The position numbers were made by a program, and so were the translations under genes. Under the pieces are notes generated by a model. It had not been told where the DNA came from, did no database searches, and was given only the letters and a program-made list of their open reading frames with translations. A DNA stretch of 64,000 nt from Mantamonas sphyraenae (lineage: Eukaryota; CRuMs; Mantamonadidae): NCBI GenBank assembly GCA_026936335.1, contig JAPMXV010000046.1, forward strand, positions 310,001 through 374,000, written 5' to 3'. Numbering within the stretch: the first letter of the stretch is position 1; each line of letters opens with the position of its first letter. Shown here one piece after another: positions 42,000-53,778 of the stretch.

Positions 42000-43611
42000 A
42001 TGCCCTGGAAACACCCGGAAATCGTTGCGGCTGTCGTTGGCACCCTGGCCACGGTGTACTCCATTGTGGCTGCAGTGTACATCACCACGCCAGGACCCTT
42101 CTTGTTTGTCTCTGACACAAGCACCGTGTTGTGGATGACCCTGGTGACTCTGTTCCTGTGCATCCAGCTCTTCCACGTCTCTCGCAAGCGTCTGCGAGAC
42201 GTGGAACGCAGGTTCTACCTACAATTGGCCTACCATGCGGTCCTGGCCGTCGTCGTCCTGCTCATCCTGGTCATGTACGCCATTGGCGAACGTCCTGATG
42301 TTTGGATTTGGAACCTTGTTCATTGTCTCCTCCTCGTCCTCACCATCACCGTGCTCTGGCGTCGCCATGCCAAGCTCAGCCCCTACGACGATGGAGAAGA
42401 CACGGCGATGTCCCGTCTCACCGGCGACGATGAGAAAACCGGCGCCGTGGGAATCTACTTTTTGCCGGAGCGTGTTGTCCCGGACGACGCGGACCGCGAG
42501 CGCAAGTGCTGCGCCTGCCTCACCTGCTGGAATGTCACCAACCAGGTGATTCTCCTCATCTTTGCCATTCTGTTGCTGGTGGGTGCCTTCAACCTGGGCT
42601 TGGGTAGCCTGCAGTACCCGCCGCGCGGGAAAATGGTGCACGTCACACCCACAGGCAGCTCGACCCCACTCAAAATCCATTACCTGTGTGAGGGACCCAA
42701 GAACGCAAGTGCGCCTGTGTTGTGGGCTGAATCCAGTGGCTCGCACGGCATGGCCGACTTTTGGCCCCTGCAGCAGGAGATGGTCAAACGAGGCCGGCGA
42801 ATGTGTGTCTTTGACAAGCCAGGATTGGGATGGAGTGACATGTACCTGGTGAGCATGGACAGTGATCCCATGACGTTTTACAAGGCATTCCTCGATGCTA
42901 CGGGCGAGGGTAGCTCGGCGTTGATGATCGGCTGGGGTGGAGGCGCCATGACCCAGTACGAGTACTGTGTCACCAAGGCCACGCCGGGCCAGTGCAAGGG
43001 CTTTGTCTTTCTCGAGGTGTTCCCCAACAATGTGGAGTACAAGGTGCCGGCCAAAGAGGGACAACATGGACCAGGTCGCCATCAACCAGTTCAAACGTGC
43101 GGACATCCAGAGCCGAGACACCCTGTTTGGTCTCCTGCGTGGCTTGGCTGTGCCCTGGGGCATTGTCGGTGCGTTTCTGGGTCCCAACGACAAGTATGCG
43201 TTGAAGGAACGCGCCGCTGAATACCGCTGGTTTGACACCACATGGAAGACATGGACCACGCAGTACTTTGCCCTCCAACGGAATGCACAGACCACAGTGG
43301 TTTTGGGCAACGTGGAGGAACCGTTCAATGCCACGGTGCCTGCGTGGATGCAGGGCACCCAGCTGCTGATGCTCAATGCCAACCGCACAAAGGCCGACTT
43401 GTGCAAGGGCCGCAACATCCCCACAAGCGACACCAAGCGCTGTGACGACGCCTTTGCCACACAGGCCATCTACAAGGAGCTGCAGCTGCAGCTGCGTAAC
43501 ATCACAGGCAACGGCGTCGTCGAGAGCTGCACCGAATACGATTGCGAGCTCAACATGGCCTACACGAAGCCCAAGTGGATTGCCGACCAAATCGTCAAGC
43601 ACTTCCCCTAA
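42000..43611 (+). CDS. Membrane-anchored alpha/beta-hydrolase-fold protein lacking the serine nucleophile (one frame break)
   Basis: About 536 residues from ATG 42000, 46 nt after the preceding stop. Five or six N-terminal hydrophobic helices (IVAAVVGTLATVYSIVAAVYI, VLWMTLVTLFLCIQLF, AVLAVVVLLILVMYAI, VHCLLLVLTITVLW, VILLIFAILLLVGAFNLGL) precede an alpha/beta-hydrolase-like domain: strand and Asp turn RRMCVFDKPGLGWSD, then SALMIGWGGGAMTQYEY where a GxSxG elbow is expected. The nucleophile position reads Gly, so activity is doubtful. The frame changes at about 43051-43066 (CCAAAGAGGG), equivalent to one extra base; the downstream frame continues RDNMDQVAINQFKRADI and ends QIVKHFP. Cys residues and NIT/NAT sequons in the C-terminal part suggest a luminal or outside location. 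Confidence 0.65.
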
Positions 43612-43681
43612 CAACCACCACGCAACACAACACAACCACCAGGTTTTTTTTTGTCCATTGAGTGTGTCCAACCCCCACCAA

Positions 43682-46600
43682 TCATCCCAATCGCTTCACA
43701 AACAGTCCTCGGGCTTCGTGTGCGTTTGTCGTTTTGCGGGACAAGTCGTCTCCGTGAGGGAACATGTCCTCTGTGGCCAGAGTGGCATTCTCAATGTGCA
43801 GTACCACCACGTACGTGTTGCGAGCCTCCTTGCGGGCCTTGCTGATTTCCGAGCTTGCCTGACGTGCGGTGTATGTGCGTCGACGCAGCAGGTCAAGGCT
43901 GTGCAATGTATCACCAGTGTGCCGTTCCAGCTTCACTGTCAATCTGACCATGCCCAGCTGCGACAGTAGGTCCAACGTGGTGCCGTACCGTGCTTGCATG
44001 CCTAGGAATGTCAGCAGTGATTGCGGGCTCGCCTGCATGTTCTCCTTGGTCGCAGTCACCACAGACGTCACCGATCGCCCAATGATCTCCTCCTGCATGC
44101 CCATCGCCCCACTTCCACTGTCCATGCTGTGCAATCGTCGCTGGATCGCCGTCGACCGCATCCCCGACTGCCTTGCCGGCGACAAAGCTGGCATCGAACG
44201 CATCGCCATCATCTCCGCTGCGCTCGACCGCCGTCGCCGGTGCCCACGTGAGCCATCACCATTGTCGTTTGTGCTGCTGCTGCTGCTGCTGCTGCTACTG
44301 CTGTTTCCGGCTGCTGCCAGTGTGCCACTCTCCCCGTTCGACGGCTCCAGACACAGTCGGCTGGGCCCTTGCTTGTCGCTGGATGACATCAGCGGTTTGG
44401 GTGACCCGTGCATATCTTCGTCGTCCATGCTGTCTTCGTCCAGCATCAGATGGGTGCCCATGAGCAATTCTACAGCTTCGCGTGTGATCTGCAACACAAC
44501 GCCGTCCATGTCAAAGACAATCAGGGGCCGTGCGGGCAACTTGACGCCGTACAGACCCTCCGAAAGCAACGCCATGCTCACCACTTGCTTTTCCAGCTGT
44601 TGGATGGGGCTCAGGTCGTGTACAACACACAGGTACAGCTTCTTGGCCAGCGACGAGTGCAACCGCACCTCGCTGATGCTCAACTGGATCGGAAACGTGC
44701 TGCGGTCCTTGCGCACGCCCGTATGGTCAAATGTGTTTCCGATTTCCGATGCATAAGGTTGCCATCCTGTGCTGTCCTTTCCACTCGAGCTCCTGCTTGC
44801 CGTAGTGCCCCTCCGCCTCCGTTGGCGCCCTCCTCGCTGCCTGTGTGTGTGTGCGAAGGTGATGACGAGTTGGACGGCGTACGACGTGACAGAGGGCCGT
44901 TGCTGTAGTTGTTGTTGCTGTTGCCACTGCCGCTCGACGGGTTCAGCGGTTGGAAAAAGCTGCTGAACGGCTTGCCGACCAGCTCTGTGCCCATCATGTA
45001 TCCAAACATCTGTGCGCCTGGATGGTTCACTTGGTCCACTACGCCGCGCTCGTTGATGACCATGACGCCGTCTGTCACGGTGGCCAGCAGCACTTCAAGC
45101 GACGCGTTGCTGTCCGCCGTGAAACCCAGGTTGCCAATGTCCGTGATGGACACCTGCACCATCTGCGACGACGGGATGCGCCGCAACGCAACCTCGCTCT
45201 CAAACAGCTCGTCGTCAAAGCGCATAAACGTCCACTGGAAGCGCCTGTCGATGCCGTTGTTCATGACTCGCCTCACGTTGCGCAGTCCTGCATCCCGCGA
45301 CATCGAACCGTTCTTCTGCTTCAGCGGTGCAAGTTCAAACAGGCGGTGCCTGCAGAACATGTCACGTGTGGTGCCTGCAAACAGACGCAGGCACGCTGCG
45401 TTTGCGTCGATCAGATTGCCCAGCTGGTCCACAATGGCCAGTCCTTCCGACACCGACGCGTACATCCCTCGGAAGCGCGACGCAATCGGGTCGTTCTCCA
45501 CCGACTTTTGATAGTACTGTTCAGCCAGCTCTGTGGTTTCGTCTGTTTTCAGCACAAAGTGTGCCATGTAGCCCAGGTTGTCCGTGTGGTTCGGATCCTG
45601 ATTGAACGCAAGTTCAAAGTAGCGTCCGGCCTGCTCTACATCGTTGTGTTTGGTGAACAGAAAGTGTGCAAACGCACCATTGTTGGTAGGGTGCAACGGC
45701 TCCGCAGCCAGAGCACGCAGATAGAAGCGTTCTGCGGCCTGATCGTCCTCTTCCAGCTCCTTGAATCGAGCAAACTGACCCAGCCGCGTCGCACTGCGCA
45801 GTAACCTCTCCAGACCCAACCTGTGTGTGTTGTACGAACTCAGGTCGATGCTCAGCGGGGCCGTCACGCGTTGTAGCAAGATCAGCGCTGTGGGAGGGTG
45901 TGTTGTCTCCACGCGCATCAGAAAGCCCAACATCCCCACGGGCATCAAGGCGCACACAAACACAATGCTCAGAGCCTCACCCAGGGCCTCCACGTCTGTG
46001 CCAGTGCCCTCCGTCACTGTGAGAGCAAACCAAAACAGGGTCACCAGCATCGCATCCAGTAGCAATCCACGTCGCTGAAAGGGGACGGTGTCAGCGTGCA
46101 AGGCAATAAGCGCGGGAGAGAGAGAGAGAGAGAAAGATGCACAGACACCAAAAACTCACCAAATCACCAATCCAGGTGACGTAGTACGGGTTATTGACCA
46201 CAAGAAAGAGAAGGAGAAACAAGACAACGAGCGCGTGCACAACGGGCTCCACGCCAGAATTGCTTCCGGTAAACACATAGGCCAGGGTGACTGCAGTGCG
46301 CGCCAACACGAGACAAAAGTCAAACAGTCCGTCGGTGCGTCGCAGGATGTGGCCGGCATACTTGTCGACTTCGAAGTAGTTGAGTGAGACAAAGAGCGAC
46401 AGGAAGAAAAACATGGTGGCCACAAGCAAGGAGAAGGCATAGGACACGCTTGAAAGCGGGTCCTCCAGGTCGAGTGGAGGTGTGATGAGCACTCGTAGAC
46501 TCGGAATGTACCCAAAGGAGATTGTAAACGCCATAAAGGCGCCAAACGAGGCGGAAATCAGTGGTGGCGGCTCCTTGTTGTGTTTCAGCGCCACGTAGAA

Positions 46601-47689
46601 GAGCACCAGCCCAACAATGGCCGTGGACACCCAAATGAGCACGGGAACAAGCATTGTCTGTGCCAAACTGTCATTGAACAGCATGAGGTCGAGAAACATA
46701 CGCAAACCCTGTGTCCACTCTGTGCGAGGGAGGATGGAACTCAACGGCACGTTGATCCACTCTGTGATGGTCACCAATCCCCAAAAAGACGCGCATCCAC
46801 GTCGTACATACGCATACACGTGTGCGTTCCACCGTGTGAGCATCCGTGTGAGCATCCACGCACAGAAATAAGCGGACTTTTCTACCCTGACCCTCGGCTT
46901 CTCTGGTGGCAACCCTCCCGCTGCCCAAGCGCGACCGGGTGTGGAACCCAGGGCACACCCACTGTGTTCACACGCGCCCATTGCGCGCGTGGCTCACATG
47001 GACGATTGGTACGGTGGACATCGGACCTCGGAGAGAACTTTTATCCTGAGAGCGAGGAGAGATGCGCGGAGAATATCCATGCCGTCGGACGACGTTCCGA
47101 AATGCGGAAACACGGGTCATGCAGTGCATGCAAGGGCCGAGAGAGCGGCAGTGGATAGGATGTGATGGGGCACACACGAGGGTGTGTGGTGTTGAGAGGA
47201 AGGCGTGACACGGGCAGGACGTACGAAGGAAATCAAAGAAGAGCCACAGAAATGGAAAGACCTTGACTTGGAGCAGATACAGAAACTCATTGGAGGCCTT
47301 GGTGTGATCCACAATGACCAAGAGGGCGCCGTAGAGTGCCCGATCGATGTACTTGATTCCAGAAACTGCGAGGGGGGGGGGGGGGGCGGGGGGTTGTGAG
47401 CTGACGCCCACAATGGTTGATGTCAAGCCGTGTGGGCTGGGCACAGAAGAACAAAGGGCATGAACGCACTGGTGGTGCCTGTACGGTCTGTGCTAATGCC
47501 GCTCACAGACGTGGTCATCTTGTCGCTGGTGCGAGAGAGGGCACGCACACGGATCTCCGTTGTGAGGGAGCTGTTGCTGTGGCTCGAACGCAAGGAGCCG
47601 ACGGACGCCGTCGCCTTGACCCCACCGTCCTCTTCATCCGAACTATCCTGTGTGTATGTGCCACGCTTGACCTTGGGTGGTCTTCGCAT
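43682..47689 (-). CDS. Multi-pass membrane PAS-domain protein (TmcB-like), one frame break
   Basis: About 1118 residues. Exons 47689-47470, 47365-47225, 46761-46160 and 46074-43682. Order: polar head (MRRPPKVKRGTYTQD); membrane region of roughly eight helices over residues 75-400 (YIDRALYGALLVIVDHT, FPFLWLFFDFLQWINVPL, LVPVLIWVSTAIVGLVLFYVAL and others); TPR-like spacer (FYLRALAAEPLHPTNNGAFAHFL); two PAS-like sensor regions (VSEGLAIVDQLGNLIDANAACLRLFAG and TVTDGVMVINERGVVDQVN ... FPIQLSISEV); Ser/Asp-rich linker and a C-terminal helical part. This order resembles the tiny-macrocysts (Tmc) family of amoebae and ciliates. PAS 2 is interrupted by a frame change near 44800-44830 in a G-rich tract; exon D is one base short of a multiple of three. 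Intron 3 has GCTGACAC 18 nt before its end. Divergent from PP2C copy B. Confidence 0.65.
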
Positions 47690-47944
47690 GAGCTTCCAAT
47701 CGCGTGCACTGTGTGCAGTGGGGAAAACGAGGGGGGTTGTTTTGGCCCAGCTGACGAGGGCCATGCATACCCCACAAGGGAAGTGATGGAAGGGAGAATG
47801 TTGGCTGGGTTGAGTGGACCTTTCTTTCCCTCTCTCAAGTCTCAATGTGCAATGCGCGAGGCGGGGCAAGGAGAGCGAGGGCAGTGGAAACCAGCTTTTT
47901 GGCAACTCACCCCCCCCCCCCCTGAACTCCACCTCGCTGTGTGC
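47690..47944. promoter_or_regulatory. Divergent intergenic region between PAS receptor and PP2C copy B
   Basis: 255 bases with no convincing coding frame on either strand. It must hold both promoters and leaders. A C run at about 47911-47922 precedes the PP2C start. No TATA box or other element that I can name. Confidence 0.35.
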
Positions 47945-49317
47945 ATGGGCTGCAATTCGTCATCCAACAGCAAGTACATTGAGAGCGCACAGACAAACAC
48001 CGACAGCGTGGAACACAAGCCCCAACACGACGACGAACACGACCACGACAAGGCCATGACCTGCCTGTACGACGATTCCGACGCTGTCGAGGGCATCCTG
48101 TGCATGAGCATGCTCTCCACCACTGTGGGCACCTGTGCAAATGCAAACGACACCTTCCGCAGCTCCATGCAGGTGAGTACCTGCACGCATACGCCCGTTC
48201 CCCCCCTGCCTTTGACTACACACGGGCAGCCTGAGACCTCGACGGAACATTCCCCACGGTTGCACTTGTCCCACCGCACTGCGTCCCATTGGGAGCACCC
48301 CATGACGCCAGAACATCCCATGCACACGTACAACTGGCTATCATGCACAAATGGAGCAGGCATGGAGGCACACGGAGGCAGCGACACTCACACCCCCTCA
48401 CCTGCACCCACGAACACCATACACAGGACGCAATGACCTATAAAGAGGGCGACCGCGAGTGCTACTATTGTGTGTGCGATGGCCACGGCGGAGATTCCGC
48501 GGCTGCCACAGCCGTGGCGTACTTTGATGAGGTGAGTGAAACGACACTGGGCAAAAAAGAGTGTCACACACATTCGTGTGACAAATCAGCGCCGTGGGAG
48601 CCTCGCCTGCTGTGGAGAGATCCTTGCCCATTGCCAGTGCGTAGCTTTGTGTGTGTGTGCTGACACTGTGTGGTGCAGAATTTCCCCAAGCTTCTGAGCA
48701 ACCGCAGGAAGCAGGGGCTGCGCTACGAAGAGGTGCTACGCTCGTTTTTCGCAGACTGCGACGCACACATGGCAGAAAAGGGCATGGAATACGAGGGATG
48801 CACATGTACCATTGTCTTGTTTGCAGACGTGGGCGGGGTGCTCACCATGTTTGTGGCCAACGTCGGGGACAGCGGCTGCGCAGTGGGCCAGGGTGGCGTC
48901 TCCACCATTGTCACAGACACACACAACACAGGCAACAAAGAGGAAATGCTGCGTGTCAGCGACGCAGGTGGGTTTGTGGCACGTGGTCGTGTCAATGGCG
49001 TGTTTAGCATCACGCGAGCGCTGGGCAACCACTGCCTCAAGGAGGTGATCCCTTCCGAGCCGTACATCCGCTCGTTCACCCTCAGCAACGCCCACGAGTA
49101 CGTATGCGTGGCCTCCGACGGTCTGTGGGACACAGTCAAGCCGCACGAGGTCGGTGTGGCGCTCAAGGAGAGCTCCAGCGTACAGAGTGCGGTGGAGGCC
49201 CTCGTCGACCGGGCGCTGGAAAACTCACGGGACAACATTGCCGTCATTCTCATCAAGCTGGGCTTTGGCGATGACACACAATCACCCAAAGAGAGCAAAG
49301 AGAGCACAGAGGCATGA
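47945..49317 (+). CDS. PP2C-type protein phosphatase, copy B
   Basis: Paralogue of the phosphatase at 30249-31662, in the opposite orientation 17 kb away. Exons 47945-48172, 48427-48531 and 48679-49317 give 323 residues with the same intron phases as copy A. Starts MGCNSSSN: Gly2/Cys3 predict myristoylation plus palmitoylation, so membrane attachment. Motifs: RSSMQDAM, CVCDGHGGD, VGDSGCAV, VNGVFSITRALGN, VASDGLWD, SRDNIAVI. Exon 1 is unrelated in sequence to copy A apart from the last few codons (RSSMQ), and exon 2 is moderately similar; from CDAHMAEKGMEY onward exon 3 is almost identical in DNA. Intron 2 has GCTGACAC 18 nt before its AG. Substrate unknown. Confidence 0.88.
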
Positions 49318-49434
49318 GGGAGTGGGGTCGGGCATCAGGACATCGTTGCGTCCCGTCGACATCTCACAGTCATAACTTCAGTAATTAAGCACACTACGAA
49401 CCATCATTCCTGCTTGTATTGTGCAACGTTTGCA

Positions 49435-50298
49435 TCAAGAATCCAAAGCATGCTGGATCTCCTCGGCAAACTCTTGCAGGGCAGGACGCTGGGTGATGTT
49501 TGCTTGCCAGCCGCGTGTGATGACATCCTGCACTCCAGGAGGTAGGTTAGAAGGCATGTCTGGTCGGCCGCCACTGAGCACACGCAGGGCGACGGCAATG
49601 CTGTTGAGACCGGGGAAAAGCGAGCGGTCGGTGAGGATCTCAAACATGACCATGGCCACGGCGTAGATGTCACTCTTGACACTGGGTGTGGCGCCGCTGA
49701 GCACTTCGGGTGCTGTCCAGCTCACCTTGCTGCATGCGGTCATGGTCTGGTTGTCAAGGCGGATGTCGCGGAAACCGGCATCGGAGATGACGACTGTGTT
49801 GCCATCATCACCCACCAGCAGGTTGGAGCTCTTGAAAGCACCGTGCACAATGCCCTTGTTGTGGAGGTACTGCATGCCCTGGACCATTTGCAGGCACATG
49901 CGAAGGCGTTTCTTCAGCGAGACGCTGTTCCTTTGCCTGCCCAGATACTCCGTCACGTTGCCATTTTCGTAGTACGGCTCCACCAGGAGCAGCTTGGGTG
50001 CGTTGAGGCTCACACCACACACCTGCAAGACATTCTCGTGATCCAGGTGCAGCATACGTGTGCCTTCGAACCGGAACGTGATCAGGTCCGTGTACTGCAT
50101 CATTTGCTTGTACGGCTTCTTGATGGCCACCGTGTCGCCCTTCCACTTGCCCAGCCACACTTCGCCAAACGTGCCAATGTCCTTGCGATAGTCAAACTGC
50201 ACATCGCGGCTGTGCACCACCCATCCGGGCTCAGGCAGAAGCAGCCTGCCCACAGCTGTGGTCTTGCTCGGGTTCACCGCGGCATTGCCACTGCTGCC

Positions 50299-50340
<42 letters not shown>

Positions 50341-53134
50341 CAACACATCAGACGCCTTTGCGGTGTCCGTGTTGTTCGCCTGTGTATGGCCCAGGTTGAG
50401 CATGGAGTACACTTCGACATTCTTGCCATTCTTCAGCTTGGCCATCACGGGCACGCTGTCACGGTTCACAGTGATGTCGTCCAGGTCGAGCATGGACTGG
50501 GTCATCTCCCACACGGGCGTGGTGATCAGGATGTCGCCTGCTGCGGCCAGTTTGCTCAACAGCGTCGAGTCGTCCACACAGTCGCCCGTGTACACCACAC
50601 GCTCCGTGCTCTGCTCCAACACACTCTCCACGGGGCCCGAGTGCATGGTGACGGCCAGCGGGAAGGCGCGCACGTCGCTTCCTGCCTCCAGACGTGGCGA
50701 GTGGGCAAGGTCGAGCAGCTCCTCGGGCCAGTCGCGCGAGTTCATCGTGCGTCGCACCATGCTCACAAACTTCCAGGCGTCGCGTGCACGCTCAAACGCA
50801 AACTTGAAGTGTTGGGCGTCGGTGTCGATGAGGTAGGGCAGGTTGTCCATGTCCGTGACGGATTGGAACACCACTTCGTTCAGCGTCTGCACGGTCTTTT
50901 GGAACACCACCGGCTGCTGGTCCCAGTGGTTGTTGCTGTTGGGGATCTCCATGTCCACAAACACCACACTGGACGACGTAGGCGCACCTGCCGTCGCTCC
51001 CTCCATGCCATCGCCCGACTTGACGTTGCGCGGCGCCTTCAGGTTGCCCAGTCGCTCCACAATCTCCTTGAACGAGGGTCGTTCCGCGGGATCCTCCGCC
51101 CAGCAGTCACGGATGAGTGCCGCCAGGTCTTCGGGGCAGTACGAGGGAATCTGCGGGCGCAGGCCCTCGTCCATGACCTTGAGCGCTGCGGTGGTGGAGT
51201 CCATGTTGCGGTAGGGCACGTCACGTGTGACCAGTTCCACCAGGGTGACGGCAAACGAGTAGACGTCTGCCTTTGCGGTGTACTCTGCGCCACGCAACAC
51301 CTCGGGGGCACTCCAGAACAGCGACCCGATGGCCTTTTCGCTGTCGTCGCTGGCATTGTCCTTCTGGTGCTGTCCACGCCCACCCTTTTGTGCGTCGTAT
51401 TCGTTGGTGGCACTGTGTTCGTGGTACTTGCTCAGACCAAAGTCGGCCACCTTGACATTCCACTTGGAGTCCACCAGCAGATTGCCCGACTTGAAATCAT
51501 GATGCAGGATGTTGGACGCATGCAGAAACTGCATGCCACGCGCAGCATCCATGGCAATGCTGTAGCGCTTGTCCCAGTCCAACACCACGTCGTGGTTGCT
51601 CAGCAGGTCAAACAGCGAGCCGCGCGGCATAAACTCGGCCACAATGCACACGTGGTCGTTGTCCAGATCCAGACAGGCTCCCATGAACAACACCACGTTG
51701 GGATGTCGCAGTTCAAACATGACCGAGGCCTCGCTCTTGAATTCCTCAATGATTTCCGGTGTAAAGTCGTCCGTGAGCAGCTTCTTGATGGCCACCTGCG
51801 TGCCTCGCCACTCGCCCTTGAACACCTCGCCAAACGCGCCTGCCCCGAGTCGGTTGCCAAACTCCAGCTCGTCCCAGTCAATCATAAACAGGTTCTGCTG
51901 GTACACCGTCTTTTTGCGCTTGTACATCGTGTACCCCACCGCAAGCGCAATCACAAACGCTGCTGCCGAGCACCCGATGATGGTCCACAGCAACGCCTCG
52001 TCCAGGGTGTCCACCGTCACCGTCGTTGGCTTCTTGGCTGTGTCGTATCGAATGAGTTTGCGTGTCCGTCGAATGGGTGTCAACAATATGAGCGGAGCGG
52101 CGGAAAACACGGAAGCTCAGCACACACACAAATCTGGTAAAAACGGCATGCGACACCCGCCAGCCCCACGTGGGCTCCCACACACGTGCAAGCGGCATGC
52201 ATGGGTGTGGATGGGACTCTCTTGTGTGCCGTGGAGGCGCAGGCAGCGGGGCAAAGAGCAAGGACATGGTGATGTGTGTGTGTGTGTGTGCGTGTGTGTG
52301 GAGGATGGTGTGCTCAACGTACCCACTGCCTTGACGCTGATGTATCGTGCGCGTGCGCAGCTGAGGCTGTAGAACTTGACGTGTGCAATGATGGTGTACT
52401 CGCCCGGAGAGAGGCGAAGTTCGACGGGGTAATGGCTTCCGTTGCCTCGGATCTCTGGGGTGGAGGTGATGAGCGGGCCAACCAGCGCGGGGTCGCAGAA
52501 GCCGACCTCCGTTTTGCAGGCGTGGATGTTCATGTGTTTGAAGTAGTCCGGGTCCGTGGCATTGAGACCCTCCGACACCTTGAGTGCCGCGTTGGCTGAG
52601 CAGTTCCAGCCTGTGCGAGCCGCTTCATCTGTGACACACACACTTGTCAGGAAATCTGCCGGGAAACGAACGAGGGACATGCGAGACACAACTCGCCCTC
52701 AATCTCGCTCACACGCCTCTTGACACTGCACTTACCCTCGTTCATCGACGAAGGGGGCTCTGGCCACCACACCAGCTCGAGTCCCGCTGGCGTAGGCACC
52801 GAATTGCCGTCTGTGGGGCACACGATAGCGGGTTAGCAAATCGGAATCGAGCCCAAGGCCGCCAGTTTCCGGCAGTTACACGGTTGAAAACGACCATCCC
52901 CATGGGAGATAGGTACTGTACGCTGTGTGTGTGTACATTTGACACACGCAGGAGTGCCAGCACATGGTCACGAGGCTCGCAGTGGCTGGATTTGGTGGTG
53001 GTGCTGTGTGTAGCCACCTGGTGCTCGGGGACAAAAAACTTACTCTGCCAACATTCGACGTCGTCGCCACCTTGATGATATGCAAACGCACTCAGTGCAA
53101 GGCACAGGAATGCAATCAACACAGTCCAGCGCAT
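49435..53134 (-). CDS. Receptor kinase: signal peptide, ectodomain, TM, TKL kinase, cyclase-like domain, pseudokinase
   Basis: 1024 residues from exons 53134-53044, 52810-52736, 52628-52323 and 52037-49435; all phases agree. Signal peptide MRWTVLIAFLCLALSAFA; a small Cys-containing ectodomain with NAT/NGS sequons to residue about 160; TM helix LLWTIIGCSAAAFVIALAVG then a KRKK stop. Kinase 1 (about 207-470) has GAGAFGEVF, VAIKK, HHDFKSGNLL (Asp kept), ADFGLSKY and SAPEVL, so probably active. A middle region (about 500-700; WPEELLDLAHSPRL, RVVYTGDCVDDSTLLSKLAAAGDILIT) resembles the class III cyclase part of amoebozoan kinase-cyclase-kinase proteins but lacks clear metal-binding Asp residues. 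Kinase 2 (about 750-1020) reads HGAFKSSNLL where HRDLKxxN is expected and SDAGF for DFG, so a pseudokinase. A Ser run lies just before it. Confidence 0.82.
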
Positions 53135-53279
53135 ATCAAGGTAGCAAGGGGCAGTGAGGAAGGGAAAAAAGGATTGAGATGGCCTGCGCGCTCCCGGCCC
53201 CAACTTCCCACTCCACCCAGCCTCAGGACACACACCACTGCTGTGGACACGACGACACTGCACAACCGTGCCCATCATC

Positions 53280-53738
53280 ATGTCCAAAAGGCCACGGGAT
53301 GACGATGACCTTCTGGGAGACCTGGGCGGGTCGTCCTCGTCGTCTTCCTCGTCGTCTTCCTCTGCCACGGCACCAGCACAGGAAACGCAGGAACAGGCGT
53401 CTTCTGGAGGAGGAGGAGGAGGAGGAGGAGGGATGGAGATGGCAGCAGCCAAGAGACAACGTGTGCATTCCTCCATTGCGTCGGTGGACAAGGTGCGGCC
53501 GCCGCTGGAAGTGGGGGACAAGGTTGCGCAGAAGGACGTGCTGGGACGCTGCAAAAGCGTGCATGCGTACAAATACGTGGATGAGATTGGCAAGGGCACG
53601 TATGGAGTTGTGTGTAAGTAACGGTGGGGGTTGGCACTGCGGTGAAGGCTACAGAAGGGAGAAAGGAAGGGAGCTGGAAACGGGGTTCACCCGCGCACAC
53701 TCTCCGTTCCACGCGGACGCTGACCCACACACCCGTTT

Positions 53739-53778
<40 letters not shown>

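Noticed and set aside
41906-42000. Single giant fusion of the 1272-aa protein and the hydrolase
   Set aside because: The shared frame only exists because the Ser repeat lost a base; the corrected frame ends STGEVGMFADLGK then stop, and a good start ATG follows 46 nt later.
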